A stretch of DNA of 64,000 bases from Chryseobacterium sp. MEBOG06 (GCF_021869765.1 NZ_CP084580.1:1488001-1552000), one strand, 5' to 3'; shown: positions 28,980-37,976, counted from the first letter of the stretch. Notes: a model not told the origin generated them from the letters alone. A program made the numbers and translations.

Positions 28980-29522
28980 ATGAAAAAAGTAAAATTAGAA
29001 TATAACGTGTGTGTATTTTTATTTGCATATTTAAATCAAGCAGATTTATCATTACACAGAGCGGGATGGACAAGCATCAGAGAATTGAAAAATTTTTACT
29101 CTAATCAGGTAAATCCCAGAGAAGTAGTGAATTTTTTAATATTAAATGCTGATATAAATGCGAATAAATTAGAGTATTATTATGGAATAAAAGGATATTC
29201 CCTAAAAAAAATTATTCTTTCCAGGATAATTTTTTTACTTGGGTTTTCTCCTACCTTCCTTAAGGATGAAATTTATTATATATGCCAAAAATTAATAGAT
29301 TTTGCAGAAATGCTTGAAAAAGATACTGAGGTTCATCCTTTGGAAATGGAAAAATTAAGATTAGAGATATCAAAATTTTCTTTTGATATATTAAGGTATA
29401 AAATATCTTACAAAGATTATAATAAAGCATTAAAAATTGAACATTATATGCAACATGATGGACTAAAGGAAATTAAAATAAAAGAGTTTATAAAAAAACT
29501 TCCCAATTCATCTGGTTTATAA
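28980..29522 (+). CDS. Immunity candidate for HYD1-like toxin, copy 2
   Basis: 180 aa, the same protein as encoded at 27059, with only scattered synonymous base differences. It starts eight bases after the toxin stop. Exact conservation in both copies suggests a recent tandem duplication rather than selection for diversity. Confidence 0.65.
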   Translation: MKKVKLEYNVCVFLFAYLNQADLSLHRAGWTSIRELKNFYSNQVNPREVVNFLILNADINANKLEYYYGIKGYSLKKIILSRIIFLLGFSPTFLKDEIYYICQKLIDFAEMLEKDTEVHPLEMEKLRLEISKFSFDILRYKISYKDYNKALKIEHYMQHDGLKEIKIKEFIKKLPNSSGL

Positions 29523-29578
29523 TTTATTTCCCCTTGCTGCTGCACGATTATATCGTGTGGTGAAGTAATCATAACAAA

Positions 29579-29604
29579 ACCACTGCTATTGAGCGGTGGT
29601 TTTG
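29579..29604 (+). terminator. Inter-cassette boundary hairpin
   Basis: ACCACTGCT (29579-29587), ATTG, AGCGGTGGT (29592-29600), T-rich tail. Preceded by CACGATTATATCGTG and GTGGTGAAGTAAT. Confidence 0.6.
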
Positions 29605-29710
29605 TGTTTTGAAAACTTTATATATTTATTTTGAAAACAATAAGTATATTTATCAATATAAAGACCAACTTGACAGACCAATAAAAGAGAAGGTTTTACG
29701 AAAACTGCTA

Positions 29711-30843
29711 ATGTCGTTAAGTAGGGTCACCTTTGCCAAAAACAGCGCAGGCGCTCCTGAAATTACCGATACCTACAATTACTATCCATTTGGCTTAAAC
29801 CATACGGGCGGAAACGGATTGAACTCTTCTAACTTTGGAAGCTTCTACAGCTATAAATACAATGGCAAAGAGCTTCAGGAAACCGGGATGTTTGATTATG
29901 GCTGGAGACAATATATGCCTGATCTGGGAAGATGGAACGGGATAGATCAATTGGCGGAATCTTACCATATGGCAAGCCCATATGCCTATGTAATGAATAA
30001 TCCTATTTCTTTTCTAGATCCGGACGGAAGGGATGTAAAGCCAACTCGTGATGGTTACGAGTTTTCAGGAAGTGATCTGCAAAATGTAATGGGGTATCTA
30101 CAGGGAGGAGGAAGCGCTCGAAAATTAGTCAGCTCATTATCTGCATGGGAAAAAGAAGAAAGTGGAGGGAACTTCTGGTCCTTTTTTGGTTCATGGAATT
30201 CATGGGGGGCAACAGGTGGTGATGTTGGTGGTAACCTCTATGCTTCTACATGGGGAGATGGAGCCATGGGAGCCACTATTTATGATATACAGGAGATTGT
30301 TTTTACCAAAACAAAAATAACCAATGTTCAGAGTATAAGTGATTGGAAGGAACAGGGAGCATTAGCAGCAAGACAGCCAGGACGGGCTCAGATGATGGGC
30401 AGTCCAGGTGATCCTTTTGGTTTTTTTGAGGGTATAGGAATTGCGATTTCAGCTCAGGAAAGTCAACCTCTGAAGCTTGCAATGTTACCACTTTTTATAG
30501 TAACTAAAAATGGGGATGATGCTTTGAAGATATTGGCGGCTGAAAAAGGAGCATTTTCAGTTTTCGATTGGAAAGGGTATCCGACTAGTTTATCTAAACC
30601 AACTGGGCCTTTTAAAATATTAGAGGGAGCTGAATATGAAGCGGCTAGAAAAGCAACAAATAATGCTAATAGAGCATTGCATAGAACAAATCCAGAATTT
30701 AAAGGGTTACAAATTCATGAGATACACCCTGTCAAATTTGGAGGTGATCCAACCAATCCTTTAAAAAAGCATTACTTACACCAGAAGAACATAGGTTATA
30801 CAATACATTTTGGTTTAAACTTCAAAATTCAATTAAAAAATAA
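29711..30843 (+). pseudogene. RHS tip cassette with HNH-type nuclease, frame interrupted at an A6 run (lineage B)
   Basis: RHS core (VTFAKNSAGAPEITDTYNYY onward), lineage B linker to GRAQMMGSPGDP, then a nuclease tip: HRTNPEFKGLQIHEIHPVKF, GGDPTNPLKK. The family continuation (NKxxLTxxEHxxxNxFW) is not in this frame. It appears after a -1 shift at A6 (30763-30768): ALLTPEEHRLYNTFWFKLQ, ending at TAA 30843. In the unshifted frame translation runs through the downstream immunity gene to 31255. The codons are TTA AAA AAG, which contains the A AAA AAG slippery heptamer. A one-base deletion, programmed frameshifting and sequencing error are all possible. Confidence 0.7.
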
Positions 30844-30850
30844 ATTTACT

Positions 30851-31255
30851 ATGTACAATAATTTAATTTTTGACAAGTTAGCAAAAAATGAAATTCCAAG
30901 CCAATCATTATATGAAAAGCTTATAAAAAAAAATGATTTTAATATAGATAAAGATTATTTAGATTTTATTTCTAAATATAATGGAGCTGAGGGAGCTGTT
31001 AATGCAGATGCATATCTTTCATTTTGGGATATAGAAAATATTTTATCATGTAATCCATACTATGAAGATGTGGAAGAATGTTTAAACTTATTTTTCTTTG
31101 GAACAGATGGTTCTAATTATGGTTATGCTTTTGATAAAAATACTGGAAAAATTATAGGTATAGACTTTTTAGATATAGGAAATACTTCCCCAAATATATT
31201 TGGCAATTCATTTACAGATTTTTTAATATCATTTAGCAACAATGAACATGAATAG
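30851..31255 (+). CDS. SUKH (SMI1/KNR4) immunity protein
   Basis: 134 aa from the ATG at 30851, eight bases after the restored nuclease stop. SUKH features are clear: KDYLDFISKYNGAEGAV, then LSFWDIENILSCNPYYEDVE, then LFFFGTDGSNYGYAFDKNTG and IDFLDIGN. SUKH proteins are widespread cytoplasmic antidotes to nuclease tips, which fits the adjacent HNH domain. Because of the upstream frame break, the conceptual toxin frame reads straight into this gene, giving an apparent toxin-immunity fusion. Confidence 0.85.
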   Translation: MYNNLIFDKLAKNEIPSQSLYEKLIKKNDFNIDKDYLDFISKYNGAEGAVNADAYLSFWDIENILSCNPYYEDVEECLNLFFFGTDGSNYGYAFDKNTGKIIGIDFLDIGNTSPNIFGNSFTDFLISFSNNEHE

Positions 31256-31580
31256 TAAATTTGAATTTCCAGAAGATTATATTTCTTTTATGAATAATTT
31301 AGATGATTATGAAATTAACTCAGAAAATGGATATATTGAATTGTTTCCAATTGATGAATTAGAAGATATTAATAATGAATATGAAACAAATGAGTTGGCT
31401 CCAAACTTTGTTGCTATTGGCACTAATGGAGGGGGAGTTGGAATATTCATAAATAAAAGTAATAATAGTATATATTCAATTCCATTTATAGGTATGGAAG
31501 AAAAGGATGCTGTTTTATTGGCAAATTCATTTTCAGAATTTTTATACAAGTTTGAAAATGATGACTTGGAAATATACTAA
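31242..31580 (+). CDS. Second SUKH-type immunity protein
   Basis: 112 aa, overlapping the preceding gene by 14 bases. FPEDYISFMNNLDDYEINSE, IELFPIDELEDINNEYE, FVAIGTNGGGVGIFINK and IPFIGMEEKDA match the SUKH/SMI1 pattern (P-x-DY-x-x-F near the start; IGxxGGG core). No own toxin is present. It is one of several immunity genes stacked behind the HNH cassette. Start at 31242 or at the next Met at 31248. Confidence 0.75.
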   Translation: MNMNSKFEFPEDYISFMNNLDDYEINSENGYIELFPIDELEDINNEYETNELAPNFVAIGTNGGGVGIFINKSNNSIYSIPFIGMEEKDAVLLANSFSEFLYKFENDDLEIY

Positions 31581-31581
31581 T

Positions 31582-31902
31582 ATGAAATTAACAGATCTAA
31601 TTGAACAAATTAATCAAAGTAATACTGAACAATTTTTACTAAATAATTCTATAGATATTGAATATGATTTAATAGATATTTGTGCGAAGGAGAAATTAGA
31701 TATTAGCTCAGAAATTGAATTTTTTAATGCTGAAGAAATTCCTAATGAAATTTTTATTAAGATTAATGGAGTAGAATATCAAAATGTTTGCCCCTTAAAT
31801 ATGTTAGAAGATATTATTAATGATTTTAAAATTCAAAATTCTGAAATAGATACTTTTGAATTAACTAATCAAGTTTTAGATTATTTAGAAAAAGATGCAT
31901 AG
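31582..31902 (+). CDS. Small acidic immunity candidate (third member of NDA-ending family)
   Basis: 106 aa from the ATG at 31582, directly after the preceding stop. An upstream in-frame ATG would lie inside the SUKH gene. MKLTDLIEQINQSNTEQFL and the end DYLEKDA relate it to the proteins at 25420 and 25905, both next to WHH nuclease sequences. Its matching toxin is absent, so it is an orphan. Confidence 0.62.
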   Translation: MKLTDLIEQINQSNTEQFLLNNSIDIEYDLIDICAKEKLDISSEIEFFNAEEIPNEIFIKINGVEYQNVCPLNMLEDIINDFKIQNSEIDTFELTNQVLDYLEKDA

Positions 31903-31903
31903 T

Positions 31904-31960
31904 ATGAATTTAATTGATTTGATAACCAGATGGATAGCTGCAAACATTCTATCCACATTG
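31904..31960 (+). pseudogene. 5' remnant of an acidic immunity gene
   Basis: MNLIDLI followed by divergent codons and an early stop matches the first codons of the 92-aa gene at 25420 (ATGAATTTAATTGATTTGAT identical). It looks like the left end of a deleted immunity gene. Confidence 0.5.
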
Positions 31961-32060
31961 TAAATGTTGTAGTTCAAGTCAAGGAGGAATTATTGGAGGA
32001 ATGAAGAAACAAGGGCTCCTCCCTAAAATAACAAATTGATATTAATTAAAGACGATTATA

Positions 32061-32693
32061 ATGACAGTATACAAAGAAATTGAAATAAGTGTAAGTAATG
32101 ATTATGTTGCAACCAAGGGACTACAGCCTTATTTTAATAGAGAAATTAGAATAGCAATTGGTAATAATGATCAAGATGATTATAAAAATGTAATTAAATA
32201 TATTATTGATTATATTTTAGAAAGTAAACCTGTTATTTCTGAAAACCAAAATATTGGCTACTACTCATGGCTTTTACAGTTTCGGATAGACAATCAAAAC
32301 TATTATGATCTTTATGAGATAAATAGAGATGGTAGTAATTTTAATAAAGGTTGTGACACTGCAATTTCAGCTATCAGAAGTCAGTCAGAAATATGTGCAA
32401 AACAAAATCTTACACCATTATTTCCAAATTTCAATCAGATGATCGTTATATCAGATGGAGTTTATGAGGGAAAAGATATTGAAGGAATTAGGTATGATTC
32501 ACCAGAGCATATGAGTGGATGGTGGCTCATTACTGATGATTATGATGATAATATATCATCATTAAAGACAGTTCATTTTTATCATGTTATTTTCCGACGA
32601 CCAGATATATTGAAATATTTGGCTTTACCTTTTGGGTACAGATTTCAACTGGAGAATAATTCAGTTGAAATAACAAAAGACGAAGACGAATAA
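32061..32693 (+). CDS. Imm33-like immunity protein
   Basis: 210 aa. The C-terminal half (SEICAKQNLTPLFPNFNQMI, VISDGVYEGKDIEGIRYDSP, SGWWLITDDYDD, ILKYLALPFGYRFQLEN) follows the pattern of Imm33-like domains from memory of the family: a Met/Ile-rich strand, an SGWW turn and a 'YLxLPxGxRF' end. The N-terminal half is of unknown fold. No cognate toxin is adjacent; it closes the run of stacked immunity genes behind the HNH cassette. Confidence 0.55.
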   Translation: MTVYKEIEISVSNDYVATKGLQPYFNREIRIAIGNNDQDDYKNVIKYIIDYILESKPVISENQNIGYYSWLLQFRIDNQNYYDLYEINRDGSNFNKGCDTAISAIRSQSEICAKQNLTPLFPNFNQMIVISDGVYEGKDIEGIRYDSPEHMSGWWLITDDYDDNISSLKTVHFYHVIFRRPDILKYLALPFGYRFQLENNSVEITKDEDE

Positions 32694-32990
32694 TTATTGT
32701 TTATTAGTAAATATCAAATTTTCCATCGCTGTCGATTATATCGTGTGGTGAAGTAATCATAACAAAACCACTGCTATTGAGCGGTGGTTTTGTGTTTTGA
32801 AAACTTTATATATTTATTTTGAAAACAATAAGTATATTTATCAATATAAAGACCAACTTGATAGGTAAACTTCCCTGTTTTTCAGACCAATTAAAATTAT
32901 TAAATTTATTTTGAAAACAATAAGTATATTTATCAATATAAAGACCAACTTGACAGACCAATAAAAGAGAAGGTTTTACGAAAACTGCTA
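32694..32990. repeat. Inter-cassette spacer with boundary hairpin and duplicated YIYQYKDQ block
   Basis: Boundary hairpin at 32767-32775 / 32780-32788 with T tail. After it, the block encoding KYIYQYKDQ occurs twice (around 32825 and 32915), separated by about 50 bases. This looks like a slippage or unequal-recombination scar. Confidence 0.6.
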
Positions 32991-34109
32991 ATGTCGTTAA
33001 GTAGGGTCACCTTTGCCAAAAACAGCGCAGGCGCTCCTGAAATTACCGATACCTACAATTACTATCCATTTGGCTTAAACCATACGGGCGGAAACGGTTT
33101 GAACTCTTCCAACTTTGGAGGTCTCTACTCTTACAAATACAATGGCAAAGAGCTTCAGGAAACCGGGATGTTTGATTATGGCTGGAGACAATATATGCCT
33201 GATCTGGGAAGATGGAACGGGATAGATCAATTGGCGGAAGCATATACTTCTATAAGTCCTTTTGCCTATGTAGCCAATAATCCTATTTCAATGAGAGATC
33301 CTGATGGAAGATGGATGGATGCAGCTGGACATATTGATACATCGGGATATGCTAATCCTTTTACAATTATGTCACATTCTCAAATGCTGATGACTCAGTT
33401 TATGGGGAGAACACCAGATGAAGGCGGCGGCGGGTATCTTGCTTTTGGTAAGACTCAGGCATATACTGACTTAATGACCTCCTTTTTTAATGGAGGAACA
33501 GTAGGTATTAGCAATAAGGATGGAGTTTTAAGATGGTGGACAGATTATGATGACCCTGATACTAATGTGAAAGGAGTAGGAGCACTAGGCTTTTTAAAAT
33601 TTAAAGAAAATAACTATGATTATTGGGGAATATTAAATAATGCAAGTACAGCTCAATCTTATGCAACAAATGGAATTGGGCTCACCTTAGGAACTACTGC
33701 TCAAGTATCAAATGATCTTGTAGATGCAGGTAAAATGATAAAAACATCTAATATTTTTAAAACTTATAATCTATATAGAAGTAATGGTTATTTAAATGGT
33801 AATAAATATATTTCAGGTGCAAAGTTTTTGAAAAATGTAAAAGCTATTAATGCTGTAAACAGTTCAAAAGTAGTAAAAGGAGTTGCATATGCTGGATTAG
33901 CAATTTCTATGGCTCAGTTTTACGAATCTCATCATCCAGGATATATATCAAGAGGAATTATGAGTTATGCTGCAGGCTTTATTCCTTATGTAGGACCAGC
34001 TGTTTCTTTAGGTATTGATAATACGGATGTAAATTATTGGAATATATGGACATGGGGAGCTATGAATAGAGGCAGCAATCATTATGATTATTTAAACCCT
34101 GAAAATTAA
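32991..34109 (+). CDS. RHS tip cassette, hydrophobic toxin candidate (lineage C)
   Basis: 372 aa from ATG 32991: RHS core (MSLSRVTFAKNSAG to GMFDYGWRQYMPDLGRW), lineage C end (SPFAYVANNPISMRDPDGRW), linker MDAAGHIDTSGYANPFTIMS, and a variable tip. The tip holds GKTQAYTDLMTSFFNGG, LRWWTDYDDPDTNVKGVG and a C-terminal stretch with hydrophobic segments (VVKGVAYAGLAISMAQF, GIMSYAAGFIPYVGPAVSLG). No enzyme motif was found. The hydrophobic end plus a membrane immunity protein two bases later suggest a membrane-acting toxin, by analogy with pore-forming colicins (inference). Confidence 0.65.
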   Translation: MSLSRVTFAKNSAGAPEITDTYNYYPFGLNHTGGNGLNSSNFGGLYSYKYNGKELQETGMFDYGWRQYMPDLGRWNGIDQLAEAYTSISPFAYVANNPISMRDPDGRWMDAAGHIDTSGYANPFTIMSHSQMLMTQFMGRTPDEGGGGYLAFGKTQAYTDLMTSFFNGGTVGISNKDGVLRWWTDYDDPDTNVKGVGALGFLKFKENNYDYWGILNNASTAQSYATNGIGLTLGTTAQVSNDLVDAGKMIKTSNIFKTYNLYRSNGYLNGNKYISGAKFLKNVKAINAVNSSKVVKGVAYAGLAISMAQFYESHHPGYISRGIMSYAAGFIPYVGPAVSLGIDNTDVNYWNIWTWGAMNRGSNHYDYLNPEN

Positions 34110-34110
34110 C

Positions 34111-34515
34111 ATGAAAAACTTTATAAATACAATTAAAAATGCATATTTCTACGCTTATTATGAGTGTTATTTGCAAACACATATTTATTATAAAAAACAT
34201 AAAGATAAGAATTTTTATTCGATTTTAACTTTAGGTTTTCCTTTATGGTTATTATTAGAATTTCCAATATTAATGATAGTAGATAAAACTATTGGACTTC
34301 CTTCAAAAGTGTTCTTATATCCACTAATAATAGGAATTGCTTATGGATATATTTTTGCAACTTCCAAGTTAATAGGTGATGACGATTTGACAGAGAAGAT
34401 TAATGCTTTTTATGCAAATAAAAAAACTGTAAAAAAATCAAGAAAGATTGTTTTAATCTTTGTATTCCTATGCATTATGTTCTGGATATTTGCAATAAAA
34501 TATGATTACTATTAA
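34111..34515 (+). CDS. Multi-spanning membrane immunity candidate
   Basis: 134 aa, about three to four hydrophobic helices (ILTLGFPLWLLLEFPILMIV, VFLYPLIIGIAYGYIFATS, IVLIFVFLCIMFWIFAI). An aromatic N-terminus (NAYFYAYYECYLQTHIYY) recurs in the membrane proteins at 35698, 59474, 60581 and 62324. One base separates it from the toxin stop. Inner-membrane location fits protection from a membrane-active tip. Confidence 0.65.
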   Translation: MKNFINTIKNAYFYAYYECYLQTHIYYKKHKDKNFYSILTLGFPLWLLLEFPILMIVDKTIGLPSKVFLYPLIIGIAYGYIFATSKLIGDDDLTEKINAFYANKKTVKKSRKIVLIFVFLCIMFWIFAIKYDYY

Positions 34516-34544
34516 TTTTTGATAATTCTAACAATATTGATAAT

Positions 34545-34580
34545 AAAATAGAGTATTGAAAATCAATACTCTATTTTTAA
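34545..34580 (+). terminator. Rho-independent terminator closing the cassette
   Basis: Perfect 15-bp stem (34545-34559 with 34563-34577), 3-nt loop, ending in a T run. It follows the membrane immunity gene by 29 bases, and the next RHS homology starts 24 bases later. Confidence 0.85.
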
Positions 34581-34600
34581 AAATATCAGTAAAGTCCCTT

Positions 34601-35695
34601 GGACTGAACCATATTTCAAATTCGTTCAGCAATTCAGGTTTCGGAAGTTTGTACAGCAATAAATACAACGGTAAAGAACTTCAGGAAACCGGGATGTTTG
34701 ATTATGGCTGGAGACAATATATGCCTGATCTGGGAAGATGGAACGGGATAGATCAATTGGCGGAAGCATATACTTCTATAAGTCCTTTTGCCTATGTAGC
34801 CAATAATCCTATTTCAATGAGAGATCCTGATGGAAGATGGATGGATGCAGCTGGACATATTGATACATCGGGCCAGGCAAATCCTTTTCAATTTTTAGGT
34901 AGTTCTCATAAACCGAGATATATGACATCATCTACCGGAGTGACTCTAAATCCAGATAGTTTTGGTGATGGCTATTCTTTATTTGATCAGGTTAAAGATG
35001 GATTAGGAAAACAAAATATATTTATAGACTTTAATAAAAAAGGTGATATGTACTGGTGGACCACCTATAAAGACCCTAATACTGGAGTTAAGGGAATAGG
35101 AGTATTAGAGATGCTAAATCTAAGATCTTATTCTGGGATGCCAGAGATCAGGCAGTCTTATCATAACTTCAATCCGTACAAACCAGATAATACCCCGGAA
35201 TGGTATGGCTTTGGAGGACGTGCAAACTGGGTACTAGCAACAGCCGCCGCCAGTCTAGAGAATTTCGCGGGGGAGGCAAGGGTGACAACTACAGGTTCAT
35301 CTATTAAATTGTACCGCCCTAATGCTAATGGAAACGTTTTTATTAAAAATGCATATACAAAAACAATAGGGCTAAGTAAAATCGGACAAGGTCTAGGGAA
35401 ATATTCATTTTATTTAGGTGTTGCAATGGACGTGTATGGCGTAAAAACATTTTATGAAGATCCAACTTCTCCCAATGCAGTGCATCCGGGCAAGGCCGGA
35501 TTAAATACAGTAATGGGATATGTGGGTTTAAAAGGAGGAGCTTACGGAGCTGTAATTAGCACTTTATATTTTGGAGTTGATAATTATTATCCAGGAGGAT
35601 GGATCGGTGCTTCTGAAACTGCTGACAGAACCGAAAAATATGAACAACAAACTACAAGACATCCGTTTTTTAGTAATTCTGCGATAAAATTTTAA
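34601..35695 (+). CDS. RHS tip cassette (lineage C), unknown toxin
   Basis: RHS homology begins at GLNHISNSFSNSGFGSLY with no start codon of its own; the first ATG is at the MFDYG position (34695). Lineage C end (PDGRW) and linker DTSGQANPFQFLGSSHKP, then TSSTGVTLNPDSFGDGYS and MYWWTTYKDPNTGVKGIG. The tip includes TPEWYGFGGRANWVLATAA and a Gly-rich C-terminus (TVMGYVGLKGGAYGAVISTL, YYPGGWIGASETADRTEKYE). No catalytic motif recognised. A very similar cassette lies at 61170. A membrane immunity gene starts three bases after the stop. Confidence 0.65.
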   Translation, partial: GLNHISNSFSNSGFGSLYSNKYNGKELQETGMFDYGWRQYMPDLGRWNGIDQLAEAYTSISPFAYVANNPISMRDPDGRWMDAAGHIDTSGQANPFQFLGSSHKPRYMTSSTGVTLNPDSFGDGYSLFDQVKDGLGKQNIFIDFNKKGDMYWWTTYKDPNTGVKGIGVLEMLNLRSYSGMPEIRQSYHNFNPYKPDNTPEWYGFGGRANWVLATAAASLENFAGEARVTTTGSSIKLYRPNANGNVFIKNAYTKTIGLSKIGQGLGKYSFYLGVAMDVYGVKTFYEDPTSPNAVHPGKAGLNTVMGYVGLKGGAYGAVISTLYFGVDNYYPGGWIGASETADRTEKYEQQTTRHPFFSNSAIKF

Positions 35696-35697
35696 TT

Positions 35698-36213
35698 ATG
35701 AAAAAGATAAAAAAAGGTTATTATTGTTTTTATTATGTGCTATATAAATATTCACAGAGTTCTGCTTTTCCTAATTATTTTACAGCAAGCATTCTTTTAG
35801 GTATATTAGAAATTTTGGTAATAAATTCGTTTATTAATTATTATGATATTTTCAACCCTTCAAAATTAGGAATTTTTGAAAGTAAAGTATTTTGGATTTT
35901 AATAGTTTTTATATTAGTATTACTTGACTACTTGATTTTCCATTACAAAGATCAATGGAAGTATATAATAAAGGAATTTGATAGTTTTTCAAAAGAAAAA
36001 AATAGAACGAATAAATGGATTGTATATAGTATTTCTGCATCAATAATTATTAATTTTATTTTTTCATTTTATTTGTTATTTGCACAAGCAAAACAAAATC
36101 AGACTGGCCCCTATGCACCTGAAATTGTTGCCAAAGAAAGGAGAGAAGATTCTTTGCAAAAAGCTAAACAAATAGAAAATCTTAAAAAAATCTATGGTGA
36201 GGATAAAAAATAA
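35698..36213 (+). CDS. Membrane immunity candidate with conserved tail
   Basis: 171 aa. N-terminal aromatic segment GYYCFYYVLYKYSQSSAF, three hydrophobic helices (around 28-48, 66-84, 109-131), then a charged tail (GPYAPEIVAKERREDSLQKA, IENLKKIYGEDKK). The tail DNA is virtually identical in the otherwise different gene at 60581, so variable front and constant end make a mosaic. The copy at 62324 differs by one residue (A to T in EIVxKERR). Confidence 0.68.
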   Translation: MKKIKKGYYCFYYVLYKYSQSSAFPNYFTASILLGILEILVINSFINYYDIFNPSKLGIFESKVFWILIVFILVLLDYLIFHYKDQWKYIIKEFDSFSKEKNRTNKWIVYSISASIIINFIFSFYLLFAQAKQNQTGPYAPEIVAKERREDSLQKAKQIENLKKIYGEDKK

Positions 36214-36240
36214 TGCAAATTTGTAGTATTAATAATAGAT

Positions 36241-36272
36241 AGAGCATTGTTTTCTCAATGCTCTCTTTTTTT
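36241..36272 (+). terminator. Terminator used as a repeated cassette end
   Basis: AGAGCATTG (36241-36249) pairs with CAATGCTCT (36256-36264), followed by C and T8. The same sequence recurs at 61136-61167 and 62867-62895. Confidence 0.85.
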
Positions 36273-36274
36273 AA

Positions 36275-37393
36275 TTGAACAGCGCAGGCGCTCCTGAAAT
36301 TACTGATACCAACAACTACTATCCTTTTGGATTAAACCATACCGGAGGAAACGGATTGAATTCCTCCAATTTTGGAAGTTTCTACTCTTACAAATACAAC
36401 GGAAAAGAGCTTCAGGAAACCGGGATGTTTGATTATGGCTGGAGACAATATATGCCAGATCTGGGAAGATGGAACGGGATAGATCAATTGGCGGAAGCAT
36501 ATACTTCTATAAGTCCTTTTGCCTATGTAGCCAATAATCCTATTTCAATGAGAGATCCTGATGGAAGATGGATGGATGCAGCTGGACATATTGATACATC
36601 GGGATATGCTAATCCTTTTACAATTATGTCACATTCTCAAATGCTAATGACTCAATTCATGGCGGAAAATCCAAGAGATGGCGGCGGCGGGGCTTATACT
36701 TTTAACGATAAAGATGCAAGGGCTATTTTTAATTATTTGGCGAATAAAGAAAATTTTTCAGAAGTGAATATCACAGATGGTAAGGTAATGTGGTTTACTG
36801 GAAATGCTATGCAAACCTCATATAGAATGGGGAATGATTATTATGGTGATATTAATTTAGGAGTAATACACAGCGCAAATTTTAAGACCTCTAGTGTTTT
36901 TGATTTAAGTTTGCTTGGAAATTTAAATGATGGTGTAGGTGGATTTGGAGAAGGACTTTCATATAATGCAAGAAATGGAGCTAGATTATATGTTGGTACT
37001 GCTCGTCCCGGTATTCCTGTCGATTTAGGTTTTACCAAATTCTACGGAAATGGCAAAACATATATAAAACCTGCTTACATGGGTAAAGTTGGTAGTGTTT
37101 TAGGAAAAGCAAGTATAGCAGGAACTGTTATTCTTGGAGGAATTAATATTTATAATGGAGTTCAAAAAGATGGAGGAACGTTCGGGCATAATGCTACTAT
37201 AGCCACAGGAGGTACTATAGGAGGTGCAGCAGGAGCTTATGGGGGGGCGATTTTGGGTGCAGAAATAGGTGCGGGAATTGGTGTTTGGTTTGGAGGTGTA
37301 GGAGCTGCACCTGGGGCTTTTATAGGAGGGTTAATTGGCGGAGTAGTGGGAGGTATAGCAGGAACAAAGGCGGGAGAAATTGTGGTAAATTAA
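36275..37393 (+). CDS. RHS tip cassette with glycine-zipper C-terminus (lineage C)
   Basis: The open frame begins right after the terminator with TTG and NSAGAPEITDTNNYYPFG; no ATG precedes the MFDYG position. Core to PDGRW, linker DAAGHIDTSGYANPFTIMSH, then TFNDKDARAIFNYLANKEN, a segment VMWFTGNAMQTSYRMGNDYY shared in pattern with the cassette at 62884, and a C-terminus packed with glycine zippers (GGTIGGAAGAYGGAILGAEI, FIGGLIGGVVGGIAGTKAG). Such glycine-rich hydrophobic ends are typical of membrane-inserting proteins, so a pore-forming tip is proposed (inference). The STM3941-like immunity protein follows at 37411. Confidence 0.68.
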   Translation: MNSAGAPEITDTNNYYPFGLNHTGGNGLNSSNFGSFYSYKYNGKELQETGMFDYGWRQYMPDLGRWNGIDQLAEAYTSISPFAYVANNPISMRDPDGRWMDAAGHIDTSGYANPFTIMSHSQMLMTQFMAENPRDGGGGAYTFNDKDARAIFNYLANKENFSEVNITDGKVMWFTGNAMQTSYRMGNDYYGDINLGVIHSANFKTSSVFDLSLLGNLNDGVGGFGEGLSYNARNGARLYVGTARPGIPVDLGFTKFYGNGKTYIKPAYMGKVGSVLGKASIAGTVILGGINIYNGVQKDGGTFGHNATIATGGTIGGAAGAYGGAILGAEIGAGIGVWFGGVGAAPGAFIGGLIGGVVGGIAGTKAGEIVVN

Positions 37394-37410
37394 CAAATAA
37401 AAAGAAAAAC

Positions 37411-37947
37411 ATGGAAACGAAAGTAATTAAGCCTAGTAATAAAAAGTTTTTATCGTTAACAATAGGATCTTTAATATTTACAATTTTAGGTGTGCTATTT
37501 ATAATTCTTCCTGATGTATTTATTACCCGTTTAATAAATAATGTAATACTTATACAATTTATTGGTATTTTAGCAATGCTATTTTTTGGTTTTGCGTTAT
37601 TTACGATGATTAAAAAAAAAATATTTGATAAAAATATAGGAATTATAGTAAATGAAGAGGGTATTATTGATAACTCTAGTTTTGTAGGTGTAGGCCTCAT
37701 TAAATGGGAAGATGTAATTTCAATAGAAAAAAGTAATGTAGCATCGACAAATTTTTTGCTTATCAAGGTTAAAAATCCAGAGTATTACATTAATATTTCA
37801 ACAGGTATAAAGTCAAAATTACTTGCTGGAAATTATAAATCTTACGGCACTCCAATATCAATATCATCGAATTTTATAAGTTGTAGTTTTACTCAATTGG
37901 AGGATATTATCTTAAATAGTTTCGAAAAATTTAAAATGAATAATTAA
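37411..37947 (+). CDS. STM3941-like membrane immunity candidate
   Basis: 178 aa from ATG 37411, 17 bases after the toxin stop. Two N-terminal helices (FLSLTIGSLIFTILGVLFII, LIQFIGILAMLFFGFALFTM), then a cytoplasmic domain of the pattern IVNEEGIIDNSSFVGVGLIK, WEDVISIEKS, FLLIKVKNPEYYI. This layout (two helices, 'G-I-D-S...G-x-I-x-W-x-D-I') is that of STM3941 family proteins. The partial gene at 63663 has the same layout and also follows a glycine-zipper tip. Confidence 0.68.
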   Translation: METKVIKPSNKKFLSLTIGSLIFTILGVLFIILPDVFITRLINNVILIQFIGILAMLFFGFALFTMIKKKIFDKNIGIIVNEEGIIDNSSFVGVGLIKWEDVISIEKSNVASTNFLLIKVKNPEYYINISTGIKSKLLAGNYKSYGTPISISSNFISCSFTQLEDIILNSFEKFKMNN

Positions 37948-37976
37948 TATTAAAGTTTTGTCCGGTTTATTATACT

